NCBI GenBank assembly: GCA_038049695.1 | Contig: CP142456.1 | Span: forward strand, 72,315,922-72,379,921 | DNA from: Cinnamomum chago | Taxonomy: Eukaryota > Streptophyta > Magnoliopsida > Laurales > Lauraceae | Direction of reading: 5' to 3' | DNA: 64,000 bases | Part shown: positions 1 to 12,220 of the stretch, piece by piece | How the letters are laid out: each line of letters opens with the position of its first letter | How positions within the stretch are numbered: position 1 is the first letter of the stretch | The notes under the pieces: model-generated | What the model was told of the DNA's origin: nothing | Seen by the model: the letters and a program-made list of their open reading frames with translations, nothing else | Databases searched by the model: none | Position numbers and translations under genes: made by a program

Positions 1-149
1 AATTTCACTCCCCAGATCCGGTTTATTCTCTAATCGGGTTCGGGTAACATGACACACTGGTTCGAGCTGAAACCCACCAAGGGAGTACGAGCTTCCTACA
101 AATCTTCCTCTGTCAGACCTAACCTTTTGAAGTAGTTGAAGTAGAGGAT

Positions 150-2300
150 CTAAGACGAGCTCCCAGGATCCACAAGAATGCGCTTCACCGCGTAGTTTTT
201 CAACCGCAGGGTGAGAATCAGTGGGTCATTGTGGGGGAGCTGGACTCCTTCCAGGTCCTCGTCCAAGAACCAGATCTTAGGTCTCTCCTTCCGAGCCTTC
301 TTAGGCGCAAGCCCCAGTTCGGCCGACATCACCTGCTTGCCATGTGAAGCCTTTCTAGCCTCGGCACGAGCTTGGTTACTATCACGAGGAACGGGGGCTA
401 AGTAGATGACGTTGATGATGCCCACGGGCTCATCGCTGTCCTGATCCTCAACAGGTTGGTGCTGTTGAGCTCGGTTGATTCTTTCACCCTCCTTGATGTA
501 ATATTTAAGGTGCCCGTCATTGACGAGCTTTTCGAGGTGGGATTTGAGGGCTATACAGTCCTCAGTCTTGTGTTCGTTCTGTTTATGGTAAGTGCAGAAC
601 TTGCCCTAGTCTCAGGTGGATGAGTCTCCTTTCATCGGTTGCGGCCATTGGAAGTAAGACTCCATTTTGATTTTGCCAAGGAGCTTATAGATAGGTTCCT
701 TGAAGATCGTATTAACGACTTTGTAAGAATCACCGGCTAGTTTGGTAGACTTGAACTTTGACCTCTTATTACCCCCAAAGGTGGAGGTCGAGAAGGCTGC
801 CGAACTGGTCAAGTCCTTCTTCCTGTCTAGTTCCCTTTTGGAGAACTTTTTGTCTCCTTTGGGGGGTTGGTTTCCTTGTGAGAGTCGAATCTCTCATTGC
901 CTCGGGCATCGTCTTCCTCTTGCTCAATACACCGGTTCAACCTGACCATCAACGCTTTCATCGTGACGACGAGGGACTTGATCAGGTCTTTGCGAAGCTC
1001 ATTGCCTGGAAGCAAAGCCTGCTGGAAGCACATAATGGAAATATCATCCTTGGCGTCCTCAATCTAGCTATAGATTATCCAGAATCTTTTGACGAACTTA
1101 GTGATGTTTTCAGTTTCCCTCATCTGGATCGCCTTGAGGTTGCCGCCTGTCTTCGGGATGACTCGATGTGCTTGAAACTTTTCAACGAAGGAGTTCCGGA
1201 GCTGCCGCCAGCTTGAAACTGATTCTTCTGGGAGTGCGCAGAACCATCTGAGGGGGAGGTCGCCTAAACTGGAGGAGAAGACTCTTCAGTTCAGGTGACC
1301 GACATCCCCCCAGACCGACATTCACTGGGTGAAATGCCGAAAGTGTGCGGCAGGGTCCGAGACTCCGTCATAGAGGATGAACCTTGGAACGTTGAACCTC
1401 TTAGGGAGAGAGAAGTCCTTTATCTCTTGAGAGAAAAGAGACGTGCCCTGGTCTTCTACGTCATAGGCGCCTAGTTGGTCTCAGTCGAGGCCGACTTCAG
1501 CCATCTTGTGCTGGACCTTCCGTCTGACGTGGCAGCCGAGCCATTCTCTCAGGTCTTCCATGTTCTTTGGCCTCAGCGACTCTGGCCCGAGTGATTCTGG
1601 TTTTTGGCGTGATCTCCTGGAGTCGCTGTGCAGAGGGTTGCTGCTCGAGCCTTCTTCTTCGCCACGGTCTCTTCTTTTATGGGTCATGACTTGCCTTAAG
1701 TCCTGTCTGTCAAGAGGGTCCCGTTGGCGTCCAAGGGGCGGAGCACGGGTCCTCTTCTCCTTCGTCCTGAGCTGCTCCTAGAGTTGACGCATCAACTCGT
1801 CCTTCTCTTGGATGACTTGGTTCTGGACTTTGAGGTCTTCAAGCAGAGGATCATCTCCTTTATCGATTTGGTGAAAAGACTGGTCGTCATTGCGAGTGTG
1901 GTGATGATAGTGATGAGACCTGGCCCCCACAAGGGTCTTGCCCCGTCGTCAATAGTCTAGTAAGGAAACATTCTGCTGGGGATGCTCAGGTGGTTGAGCA
2001 GTCTGGTGGAGAGGGATCATTACGCCGGGGAAGTTTCGTTAACGCCCTAGACGGGGAGTCTGACTGGACGATGCCTTCTATGTACATAGGGCCAGATTTT
2101 CCCCCAGATCTTCTTTGGCGGGGGACTGCCGATAATTCCAGAGGCGGGGGAAAGACTTGTGGAATCTCCTTCGGCTCCGGAGGGGGGAGAAAGGCTGGCG
2201 GCGGCACCGTGGATGCCACTGGAGGTAACGATGAGACTTTCTAGGATTTTGAAGAGCCTTCGCCCCATTTCTGGTTTTTGGAGGCATGGCTTTGGCAGAT
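150..2300 (-). pseudogene. Gypsy gag-protease region, degraded
   Basis: This is the internal coding region of the minus-strand Gypsy fossil. The clearest piece is 150-425, whose translation has LPHNDPLILTLRLKNY followed by KRILVDPGSSS, the gag-to-protease linker and aspartic protease site common in plant Ty3/Gypsy elements. Upstream pieces (about 425-2300) are low-complexity, basic and proline-rich, as gag often is. The region is broken in several places and is treated as a fossil. No host gene is supported here on either strand. Confidence 0.75.
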
Positions 2301-2313
2301 TTTGGTTTAATAA

Positions 2314-2334
2314 ATCCCCACAGACGGCGCCAAT
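2314..2334 (-). other. Primer-binding site of the Gypsy fossil
   Basis: Immediately inside the LTR the minus strand reads TGGCGCCGTCTGTGGGG. The first nine bases match the 3' end of plant tRNA-Asp and the rest matches partly. This motif next to an LTR end is typical of plant Ty3/Gypsy elements, and it fixes both the LTR boundary and the minus-strand orientation. Confidence 0.7.
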
Positions 2335-2883
2335 TGTAAGTGCCTAAAAATTACGGACTTGGTTAGGAGAGGATTAGGCTCTTAATTTGATTATTAGGGA
2401 AAAGATTTACCTCCTGAAATCTGAAAGGGAAAGCAAAAAAAAAGGTCAGAGCCCCTGACTGTAGGCAGCCGAAGGCACTCCGATGCTTGAATTAGTTTGG
2501 TGATTGAACTGAGGAGGAGTGAATGGAGAAGAAGAGAGAATGTATGGATATCTTTGCTTGCATACCTTTGGTGGTTTTACCTCATGCATATATATAGGCG
2601 GGAGAGTTGACTCTTGGGGCAAATGTCCCATTAGGCCCATCCTTAATGGAGGTAGGTAAAAAGGGGTAGTCTCATCAACCTGTATTTCGCCTCAATGGCT
2701 GCGGATGAGACCATGAGATAAGGTTGGCTACTTATCTAGGTCCGGCGCCCATTATTCTTGTCAGCTCGTTGCAGCGCATTTATGGCAGAATAACAGCTAA
2801 GACCGAGATCAGGTTAGGGCCGAGACCGAGATGGGCCTCGCAGATATTCTCACTGGAATGGACCTTGGGACCTTTCCAGGCTA

Positions 2884-5372
2884 TGTCACGACCCAGGCCC
2901 GAATTACGATAACTCCGAGCCGTGAGCCCATACTTACTCCCGTAAACTCTGAATTAACCGAAGTTAAAAATGGAATCTACAAGGGATAACATCTTCAATA
3001 AACTTGTCAAATACACAATATTGCGGAAACATATATATATATTTGACAATATTAAATTTTGATTTACATGTATACAAAAAGAATAGAGTCCTCATACATG
3101 TATCATGCCCATCATTTTCTTGTCAATCGGTGTGTACCCAAAATACCATGCAGTAACAATTAATTACATCTCAAAATGGTTTAACAAAATAATTTTTCAA
3201 AATGTTTCTCAAAATGTTATAGTTCTTTCTCGCGCTCAAATATCCATATCAAATGGTATTACGTCCGTTCCATTCGTTTAATCCACCTGGAGGAACCGGA
3301 GTGGTCTCCTTCGCTGCCGCCGGGGGCGCTGTTGTACCGGCAAGGGCAAACGGGCCTGTAATGTCATCAATAATGCTAATGAACACGACGGTTCAACAAT
3401 GTATAAACAGATCTTGTAATAACACATGTTAATACATATATTGAATTCATTAAATCAATTTGGTAACAAATACCATTGTAGACAAATCTAGATAATTCCT
3501 ACAATGCCAACAGGTAAACTTAAGAGTTAATCAATAGACATATACAAGGTAATCACTACCATAGCTTTCATTCATTCATTTTCATTTAATTTACAATCTT
3601 CAATCAAAGGAATGATTCATCTCCCGAATGGAAGGCGTTAATCAATACCCAAAGATATTATCGGAATATGTGAGACTTACTAGTGTCCAGGTCAGGGACA
3701 ACTAGCATCACCACAGAGCTTCGGAACGCCCCCAAATCCATCTACTGCAGTAGGATTAATCATTTTATTGTTATCTTTAGTAACTATTCATTCGTTAATT
3801 TATTCTTTGCATTATTCGGTTCATCTCAGTAATGAGTTTAAGAAACTAATAAGCAGTGTCGGATTCGGAGTCAAATCAAATCAATTAATTCTATTTAAGT
3901 TCATAATCCAATTTCTAAACCGAACAAATGGGTGAAACGCTTGTTATTTAATGTACGTGTTATTCTCGATGAACATCACTTTGATAGTAGTTTGTACATT
4001 CAAATAATCTTAGCTAACACCTATACAGATTTAGATAACACATTTGAAGAATTAATGCTTAATTCGTTACCATTCTTTTCTTTTATTTTCCCTAACCTTG
4101 AAAAATCTTAGATTAGGGTATAATTAATTCTAACACTAATTTATAGACCACTAAGACTCATAGAAAAAGTATTTGGTTCCAAAAAGAACCAATTTCAACT
4201 ATAGTCCGATCGATCGGCCTGAAATCATGTCCTAGTTACGAACTGTACGATCGATCAGTATGTATGTCCGATCGATCGGCCCGAAAAACTTCTCAATTAA
4301 ATGACAGTCCGATCGATCGGACCTGGGACAAGTTGCAGGTCTGAAAACCTGATTTTTCTCCTCTTTCCTTTCTTCTCTTTTATACATTCAAATCGCTCCC
4401 ATTCTACAAGAAAATAGAACTTCATGTTCCCTTTTCATACATCATTCATTAACCATTTCAATCAATCCATAAATAAATTTTCAAAACTTAATGGAAAATA
4501 TATAAACTCCAAATCCATGGAAAATTCAATGAACTTTACAATGATTAACACTAATCACAAGTAAATATTTATACTTGCCTTGTTGAAGGTTAATTAACTC
4601 AAACCCTTTTTGCTTAGCTTGCTTTTGAGATGAAGATCCCCAATCTTAAACCCTAATTCCATAAAAACATGCAGATAAGCTCCTATGAGCCATTTGTTCT
4701 AGAAATCAACACAAAATAACCAATGGAACTTGGAAATCCTAAGAGGAGACTAACTACTTACTTGTGGTTCTAAGAAAAGAAATTTTGAGTTCTCTTTCAA
4801 GCTCTACTATTCAACAATGGGGTAAATGACTTGGGGAAGAAGATGAAGATGAACCTATACTCCTCATTAACCACTTGGATCTCTCCCAATCTCACTCTTG
4901 ATGAAGAAAATGGAAGAGAAGGGAGAAGATGAAGAAGACTCTAGGGTTTGCTTGAGTGAAATGAAAGAATGACTCATTTCATTCTAATATAGGGCATTCT
5001 CACACAAAAACCCCTTTTTCATTAAGTCTTATTACATTTTGAGTCAAATGAAACCTCATTTGATATATTTGAGGTCAAATGGATTCACGTCTATTATAAA
5101 AGTTAATGTACTATTCGAAATACACACGTTGGTATCAAGAATCTTCGTATTTGACGAAATACGTAAAAACCCGTATTTACGAAAAAGTCATTAGCCTACC
5201 TTGTTTGAGTCTAAATTCATCTTAACCAATTCAACTCCATTCAAATCCATTCCATTATGCTTAATGCATCATTTGAGACTAATTTCTCTCTCTTTGGTCA
5301 TTAACCTTCATTAATACGATTACTCATGTTGAATTAACATTAATCGCCATTAATTTGGGTCGATGTGTAACA
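2884..5372 (-). mobile_element. Long solo LTR (about 2.49 kb) nested in the Gypsy LTR
   Basis: This block begins TGTCACGACCC and ends TGTAACA. It is flanked by ggcta (2879-2883) and ggctg (5373-5377), a 5-bp target duplication with one mismatch. On the minus strand a TATATTAG box near 4985-4995 precedes a CT-rich start typical of a plant LTR transcript. I see no primer site, polypurine tract or coding capacity, so a solo LTR is the simplest reading; a non-autonomous element is the alternative. It carries four copies of a CGATCGATC motif at 4204-4320. Confidence 0.65.
4204..4320. repeat. Cluster of CGATCGATCGG palindromes
   Basis: Three copies of TCCGATCGATCGG (near 4205, 4267 and 4308) and one variant ACGATCGATCA (near 4247) lie about 20-42 bp apart within the long solo LTR. 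Each full core is a perfect palindrome. Regular spacing of a palindromic core inside an LTR could mark protein-binding sites, but that role is inferred. Confidence 0.7.
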
Positions 5373-5444
5373 GGCTGGCATCCTTGCCGAACTAGGCAAG
5401 ACCGAGATCGAGAATTATCTTGCATTAAGAAATGCCCCCACACA

Positions 5445-7679
5445 ATATGATATCCTTTATGAATAAGGATTACGCAAAAGGTTAGCTTCATCAAATTATC
5501 GTAGCCTTTTTAATTGAATAACCTAAAAGTTAAATGGTTTTTAAAACTATAGATTCTTTTTAAATTCAATCCAATAGTGAGTAGTGGTCATAAAAGGATT
5601 ACAGTGTTAGGGAATTACACCAATCAAATGTGGGCTCAAGTGGGGGCATAAACTGCACATGCAGTCCGTTTGTAGGAGAAAATTCTTCCAACTTAGACTA
5701 GGATGTGTTTGTATCATCTCTCTCTTGAGTTATAGTTCTATCTCTATCCATCCAACGCATATCTCTCTCTCTCTCTCAAGTAATCCATGTTTGGACAATA
5801 AAGAAGAAACATGCAATCACATAATATGTGCTTCTCTTCTGAAAAGGGGTTCCTTTCTCTCGTACAAATACAATAAAGAAGCAACATGCAATTACACACC
5901 ATGTGTCTCTTCTGAAAATGGGTTCTTTCTCTCAATTGAAGACTGTTCTCCTGATATGGCATGGATACCGTGGGTCCGGATCCTCTCACGCATTAACTTG
6001 GAGAAAACTTTGAGTTAAAAAAACTGGAACAGTATAGTGGGGCCCATTTATTTAAAACCCGAGCACTTCAAAATAAAAACCCACCTAGTCGATTTGGGCT
6101 ATTTTCAGATTTTACTCTAATAAGAGTTGATCTTAATATAAAATTGACTGTTTGATTAAAAAAATTAATAAACAGTGATGCATAATATAATATTAATCAC
6201 TTTCTCATTTAAAGGTCAATCATTTGATGAGATCAACTGCTGTTGGGTAAAAACTTGGAAAAACGTTTTTAACCGAGAGGGAGTTTATTTTGAGAGAGTC
6301 TTGGATTTTCAAGAGGTGGTGGATCTCACTTTTGAAATTTCACTCCTCCCACTTCAGATTTCTCTATGTCCATGCTTACAGGATTCGGATTTTGAATTGA
6401 ATGCATAGAGACATGCCGGGCAGGGAAATGATTTTACATGCCAAAAGGGTAGTATCATTTATTATGACTAAAAGCTACTTGTTTTGAAGTAAATGATATG
6501 GTTTCCACTTTTGATAGTTTCTTTTGTTTAAAAAAAAAAAAAATCCACACTGTTGATGTGGTACTGACTTGGAAGAAGATAGAGAGGTCTGGTGGAGGAT
6601 TAGCAGGTGGGCTTATACAATTTTAATGTGAAGAGTTGATAAAATTAAAAGAAGAAGTACCCATTAAGTACCAAAAGTCAAAAAGGAAAAAAAAATCACA
6701 ACTCCCAGTCATTGGTAAACTCCAAAAATATAAAAGCTATAATAGAATTCAAAATAAATGTCAGCTATTTATATATCCCTAAAACTTAAGGACTGAGGAG
6801 AAAAACCCTATTGGATTGATTTCCTAGTTAAAAATGTCAGTTCGGTGCTGACACAGGTTTTCTAATTTTTTTCACACAAGAGTTGTAACTTTTCATGACA
6901 TTAGAGTCTGCACCGACCTTACGTACTGTAGATTAAGGTCGGCACTGACCACGTGCCAAGTTGATAAAAAGAAAGGTTTTCAGCCCAATTATTCTAATTG
7001 GTGCAACAATATCTAAAGTGCTTGATTATATCCCACATGCATATTAAGTGTTTTTTTCTATAAAATCCTCTAGAAAATACATAATTTAAATACACATGAG
7101 GGAATAAAAATAATAAATACTAAACTATAACTATAACCAAAACCCAGAAAAATAATTGAACTGCAGGTATATCTAAAGGCAACTTTACCAAGTTAGAAAA
7201 CGTTTTTGGAATAATATTAAATCATATACCTTAATAAGTTCTATATATTTGTATTGTAAATCATTGGAATCTATAACAGATTTTTAATTTTTAATTTCTA
7301 ATAAGAGTTTTAGGTATTGCAGTGAGTAGAACATGTTTTTAAAAACTTCAGTAAGTGAGAAGACTTGGTTTTAAATTCAAATACAAACATTATATAGAAT
7401 ATATTTATATATATATATATATAATATAAGTTTTGTTATCATAATGTTTTAAAATAAAATGCGAGCTCCACGATCTTTGCGATTGAGAATGCTATCAAAA
7501 TTAAAATTGAAGGAGCCAAGATTAAAATTCAACCAGTCAATTCAACAGCTTTAATATTTAATAATATGCACTTATATGAAACAGGTAGGCTTAGAGCCCC
7601 TTAATCTAATGGTTGTAATCATGAGATCCTGCTATGTGGAGCTTATTAATGACCTACAGCCCATTTCTAAAATATATAA
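5445..7679. other. Intergenic sequence with an imperfect 73-bp tandem duplication
   Basis: No gene is supported here. There is a short CT run near 5763-5780 and an imperfect tandem duplication of about 73 bp (units starting near 5797 and 5870, both beginning CAATAAAGAAG). Around 6838-6960 there are palindromic blocks such as GTCAGTTCGGTGCTGAC. An open frame at 6175-6408 matches nothing I recognise and has no coding-like context. The rest is AT-rich spacer. Confidence 0.5.
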
Positions 7680-7936
7680 ATTCATGTGAATGAATGCGGT
7701 CGAGGTTGAACACACCACCTTCTTTCCCCACATGCAGGAGCGGACCATACTTCATTAGCTTCTCTAAGAGGCTTGCTTTAGCCCTCCATGATGTGGCCAA
7801 ACATTAATAGATGCTAGATTCATGTGAATGAATGCGGTCGAGGTTGAACACACCACCTTTTTCCCCCACATGCAGGGCAGACCATACTTCATAAGCTTCT
7901 CTAAGAGGCTTGCTTTGGCCCTCCAGACATTAATGG
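7680..7936. repeat. Tandem duplication, 138-bp period
   Basis: Two adjacent copies start with ATTCATGTGAATGAATGCGG, the first at 7680 and the second at 7818. They stay closely similar for about 120 bp, through TTCTCTAAGAGGCTTGCTTT. The second copy lacks a short segment near its end. I see no coding potential. Confidence 0.8.
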
Positions 7937-10395
7937 ATCCCCCCACCCCCCTAGCTCTTTTAATATGGTTTGACTCTTAAAAAAAATGGAAACAAAAATA
8001 TTGATGATTTTAAGAAAAACTTAAAAAGGTGTGGTCCCGCGCTTCCCACGTAGGGTAGTAGGAAATCAATTCCACGGCGTTTACCCAACAAACCTTAAAT
8101 GAATAAAGGAGAAGAATAATAAATTCACTTTCTCTTTTATAAATCTTTTTACATTGCAATTTTGTTTATAGTCTTTTTTTTTCTTTGGCCCCCCCTAAAT
8201 AAAATTCCGAGTTCCACCCCTGCCCACGTGCCTCAAGTTAATGTTATATACCACTTAAACCACATGACGAGTTATAAGAAATAAACATTTATTATATATA
8301 TACGGGATTGGGCAGGTATAGCAACAAAATCCAAAACAGTCATGCACCAAGAAAACCTCTACCAAACTTGCCTTTAATAGGAATGGAGCAGGGCGGGTCC
8401 CGTTTAAACCCTACCCATTACCATCCCCAGTGAATACTATACTGCTTTTATTTTCTATGTCATTAATGCAAATATCATTGTTAGGAAATTATTATCTTGT
8501 GAAGGATGTAAACTATTTTCGAATTTGGAGATTTTTTACCCAATTAATGAAGAGGTCGAGTCCAGCTTGAATCCACATAGAGTAAACTCGCCAGCCCGAC
8601 TTCTCTACTTCAACCCAAGCACCGGACCCCAACCCAGCCCAAAATTCTAGGGCTCGGGCCAACCTTCTCAACCCAATAATGAACAAGTCGGGTTCTGGTT
8701 AGTAGCATACTTCGAATTCTTGACCCAAAGGCTAACTCATCCCCTAGCTTAATTACCTGAATCTGAACTCTAACTGGAATTGGTCCAACTCTCAGGAACC
8801 AAATTTGAGTCTATGCAGTGGATCCTGTCTTGGACCCCATAAAGATGGGTTCAAACCTTGAACAACATTTGCCCAGTTTATTTAAATAAGGATCGAGTAT
8901 TAGACCAGTTGATGTAAGGGTTAAGATAAATTTCCACTTGTGTGGTTGGATCGGCACCTAACGTTTCTTTAACAGGTGTTTAGTTCATTGTTAGATTGAT
9001 CACATGTAAAACTGTGTGCATAAAAAGTGATATAATCAAACAGTTGGGCCAAGACCCTACTTGATCAAAATGTGGATCAATATGTGCAGAAAGTTGAAAT
9101 GCACTGAACAGTGTTCAAAGAACTCAAGAAGTGAGTACATCTATAGGGGTATTGAAGAAGTCCAAGTGCATGCAATAGCTACCCAAATATGTTAAGATAT
9201 AGAGGGTATTGTAAATTGTAATGTAATGCCGTCAGAATCCAATTATATATGCATTAATGCAGACAGTAGGAGTCCAAGAAATTTGAAGATTCTGGTTTTA
9301 GATCAGGAAAGGCTTTCAAATTTGCTGGTTTTTGTCCTTGATGTTGGAGGCAACAAGAATTAAGAATCCATTGGTGATCTTCCTATCTCTTCCCCGTCTT
9401 CTTCTTCTTCTTCTTCTTTTGAACTTCAAATCTTTTTGGTCTTGTTTCTTGGATTATGATGCTGCTGCTCCATTGACATAAAAAGTAATGCATGGCAATA
9501 CTAATCATAGTTTATGGGTGGCTGATGCAGTCTGTATTATGCCAATGATACATGACAACGGAGACTATTATTTCACTCTTTTAGTTGAAGATGAAATCAG
9601 GCCAATGTAGCCAATAAATTCATAAATATTCAACAATACTGGTTTTTAGCCCTGCTGTATATATATAGATAGAGTCCAAAACTTGTATTTTAAGTTTTTA
9701 ACCCATGTAGTATTTGATATACTTTGATGAGGTGACTCTGAAACCACACAAATCCACTTTGTCGGTTACCTACAAGGTGAGTGGATTCAAATTTATCACC
9801 TTGGACACCACCTGGGTATATTTTCTTAGATAATGTTCCCTTAGATTTGGGGCTTCCTGAATGTATGAGAATTAAGTGAGGCGTGACAATCTAAAGGTCT
9901 ACAGTCGGTCTGTTTGTCATAGAATAAAATAAAGATAGAGTAAAATAATAACTTAACGGTTGTATTTTTTTTTCCACTCAAAAGCATAATTGCGGAAATT
10001 GGAAGCCACATGTAAGGATAGTTTTGTCTATTCTATGGCAAACAAGCAGGCTCTAAATTACATGAGATATCATTCGATTAAGTGATCCTACCAGTTACCT
10101 TTTAAGTCCTCAGAATTTATTGGATATTCATTGTGCAAATTTGTTATGATAAAATCCAATGGCCAAAATAATGCATGGAACACTTTGAAATTAGAATTAA
10201 ATGAAAATAAGTGGTTGACGGCCCCAATTGACTTGTTGAAGTATGGATAGATCATTGGGTGGGCCCTAGTAGTGGCCTATATAAGTCCAGATTATTTTAC
10301 CCAAAAAATTATATAAGACCTGTTTGCCTTTGCTAAAATGCCCATACAAGAGTAATGAGTGAATCAGGTATTGAATCTGTACTCCAAGTTGTACG

Positions 10396-10426
<31 letters not shown>
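7937..10426. other. Intergenic sequence, no gene seen
   Basis: AT-rich spacer without a supportable coding region on either strand. It contains a CTT microsatellite near 9398-9418 and a segment at about 8520-8720 rich in GGGTC and GACCC words, as in the ends of non-autonomous hAT copies elsewhere in this window, but no boundaries could be fixed. A TA run precedes the MITE that starts at 10427. Confidence 0.4.
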
Positions 10427-10614
10427 GAGGAATGTTCAAGTGCATCCATCCCTCACCATAGGGTGAGGGGCACTTTTCCCCTTTTTTTTTTTATATGAAT
10501 CCCCCTTTTGTACTTCACCATATGTACTTGAAATCCCTCTTTTATACTTGAAAATTTACATTTATGGAAGCATCCCTTACCCTATGGTGAAAGATAGATG
10601 CATATGAACATTCC

Positions 10615-10616
<2 letters not shown>
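10427..10616. mobile_element. MITE with ~48-bp inverted ends inside a TA run
   Basis: The left end reads GAGGAATGTTCAAGTGCATC and the right end, read in reverse complement, GGGGAATGTTCATATGCATC. The match continues through CACCATAGGGT, giving inverted arms of about 48 bp around a 95-bp centre. Both sides are TA microsatellite (10407-10426 and 10617-10647), so a TA target duplication, as in Tc1/mariner-type MITEs, is plausible but cannot be proved. Confidence 0.75.
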
Positions 10617-10651
<35 letters not shown>

Positions 10652-11550
10652 CATACACACACATGCATGTATGTACGTACATGCGCATGTACGTAGGTAC
10701 ATATGCATATATACATATATTATTGATCCAGTGTGCGACTCGTGCACTGGATTAGTGTGCACGCCTCAACGTCAGACTGGGACCAGGGAGATTGAAAGAT
10801 CTCTCATGGCCCTTCATCTCTTCAAAAAATCAACCACATCTCTAATCATCATCACCTCCATCTAGGCCCCACAAATTTAACGATATACAGTCAGTTTGAA
10901 TGGGTGTGCAGTTGGTCCAATGGTGTACAGTACAACGGATGGGTACAAAGGTAGGCCGCATGTGAAATTCGCGCGGGGGGGGGGGGTTAGTCCATTCAGA
11001 TGGACCATCAGGTGGCTCCACCCCCGGTGCTCACCTAATAATTAACCACTAGAATACATAGAGCAGCTCTAGACAACACCTAAACATTTTTTATAAGAAA
11101 AACGCCCCTTCCGGTTAGGTCCACTGGGATGCATGATGATTATGGAAGTCCATTCGATGGAAAAATCTATATGAGACCTAGCTATATGCAAATTTCTAAC
11201 CTCGTAAGATCATCCCGTCCTTTTGATACATGCCCCTAAATTTTAATAAGGTGAGCCCTATGAAGAAAAAAAAGAGGGCCAGAAAAAGGGACTTTTTTTA
11301 ATTAAAGTAGTGGGACGTTTTGGAGAACAATCGTATATATCGCCAATACATCAGTATTTAACCGGTTAGAGTCCATAATTTGGTAATTGGTACCATTTTG
11401 AAATATTTGTTTTCCAATTGTATAATATATATTTTAACACATCGAATATGTAATCATTATATATAATGATATTATTACATTTTTAGCCAGGCATGGCGCT
11501 AGGTAGTGACCACCGTAGACCTAATATAAGATTGCAATGGACCTTGATGG
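10617..11550. other. Intergenic sequence with a dispersed repeat copy
   Basis: This holds a TA/CA/GT-rich microsatellite (10617-10720), a G12 run (10975-10986) and, at about 11095-11265, a copy of a dispersed repeat found again at about 53995-54175 (shared words include GGGATGCATGATGAT and GGAAGTCCATT). No gene is supported. Short frames near 10577-10865 are microsatellite translations. Confidence 0.5.
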
Positions 11551-12053
11551 ACCCAGTTTAGTAAAAGTCAAGTAAAATCTCTATTTTTCGGACAAGATGT
11601 CACATCAAAAATACTTTAATTCAAAACTCCCTCCATCTTTTTCAAAAAAAAATCAAAAATCAATCACCTTCATCCAAAGAAAAAAAAACCTTCACTTTCT
11701 CATACAAAAAATAAAATAGATTCCATAACAAACAACTAAAAATAAAATACCATCATAACCTACTTATATTTTATTCTTTCTTCAAAATCAACTTTACTTC
11801 ACTTGACTCTATTAATAGAGTTTCCAAACTAACCCCATTTTTAGTCATTTGTTATGGAATCTTTTAGACTTTTTGTATGGGAAAGTGAAGTTTTTTTTTG
11901 TATTTTAGTGGATAAAGGTTGTTGTTTTTTTACTTTTTTTTTTTAAAAGATTGAAGGAGTTTTGAATTAAAGTACTTTTGATGTAACATCTTGTTTGAAA
12001 AATATAGGCTTTACTTGACTTATACTATGTTAGTAAAGTATCAAACTAGCCCC
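11551..12053. repeat. Two Tourist-like MITE copies in inverted orientation
   Basis: The left half (about 11551-11840) and the reverse complement of the right half (about 11845-12053) share long blocks such as TCAAAAGTACTTTAATTCAA and CATACAAAAA, so together they form an inverted repeat of roughly 200-bp arms. The same family occurs at 14693-14992 and, best preserved, at 30902-31194. Outer ends are degenerate. A transcript across this region could fold into a long hairpin; that is inference. Confidence 0.6.
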
Positions 12054-12104
12054 AAAAGACCTAACCCAATTCTCTTAAAATGATGATCGTTTGAGGGGGT
12101 TTTC

Positions 12105-12220
12105 CCACGGTGATTGTAGGTGGACCAACCACGATCCACCATGTACCTGCCCGTGTCCAGGCAGGGAAGCCTCACAGTGTTGTGGCGGACCATGGTTGGT
12201 CCACTCACGATCACCATAGG
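12105..12220. repeat. Imperfect palindrome of about 116 bp
   Basis: The left arm CCACGGTGATTGTAGGTGG pairs with the reverse complement of the right arm, which reads CTATGGTGATCGTGAGTGG. Arms are about 36 bp around a ~45-bp centre. It could be a small MITE or the tip of one; no clear target duplication was found. Confidence 0.6.

Larger units (their letters stand above)
1..5444 (-). mobile_element. Ty3/Gypsy LTR retrotransposon fossil, 5' part (runs off the left edge)
   Basis: This is the 5' portion of an old Ty3/Gypsy element on the minus strand. Reading leftward it has a 5' LTR (2335-5444, interrupted), a primer-binding site just inside the LTR, a gag region (about 400-2300) and the beginning of a protease near 150-200 with the active-site-like string LVDPGSSS. 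The gag part near 420-600 shows the pattern YHKQNEHKTEDC followed by a KSHLEKLVNDG-like stretch, typical of plant Gypsy gag. The coding part is degraded, with several breaks. The rest lies outside the window, so the matching LTR and target duplication cannot be seen. Family assignment is by recognition of the gag-protease motifs. Confidence 0.8.
2335..5444 (-). repeat. 5' LTR of the Gypsy fossil, split by a later insertion
   Basis: In plus coordinates the LTR starts TGTAAGTGCC and ends CCCCCACACA, giving TG...CA ends. Without the inserted block at 2884-5372 it is about 620 bp. A TATA-like stretch at about 2588-2597 is placed and oriented as a minus-strand LTR promoter. The solo LTR at 15355-16208 belongs to the same family: it shares the TGTAAGTGC start, the CCCCACACA end and an internal block around 2450-2500. 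Confidence 0.75.

Noticed and set aside
758-1216. A 152-residue plus-strand open frame
   Set aside because: It is opposite the degraded Gypsy gag and has no independent homology, so it is best read as a shadow of gag.
5659-6018. A 119-residue open frame
   Set aside because: It runs across an imperfect tandem duplication and a CT run, and its repeated text reflects DNA repeats rather than protein structure.
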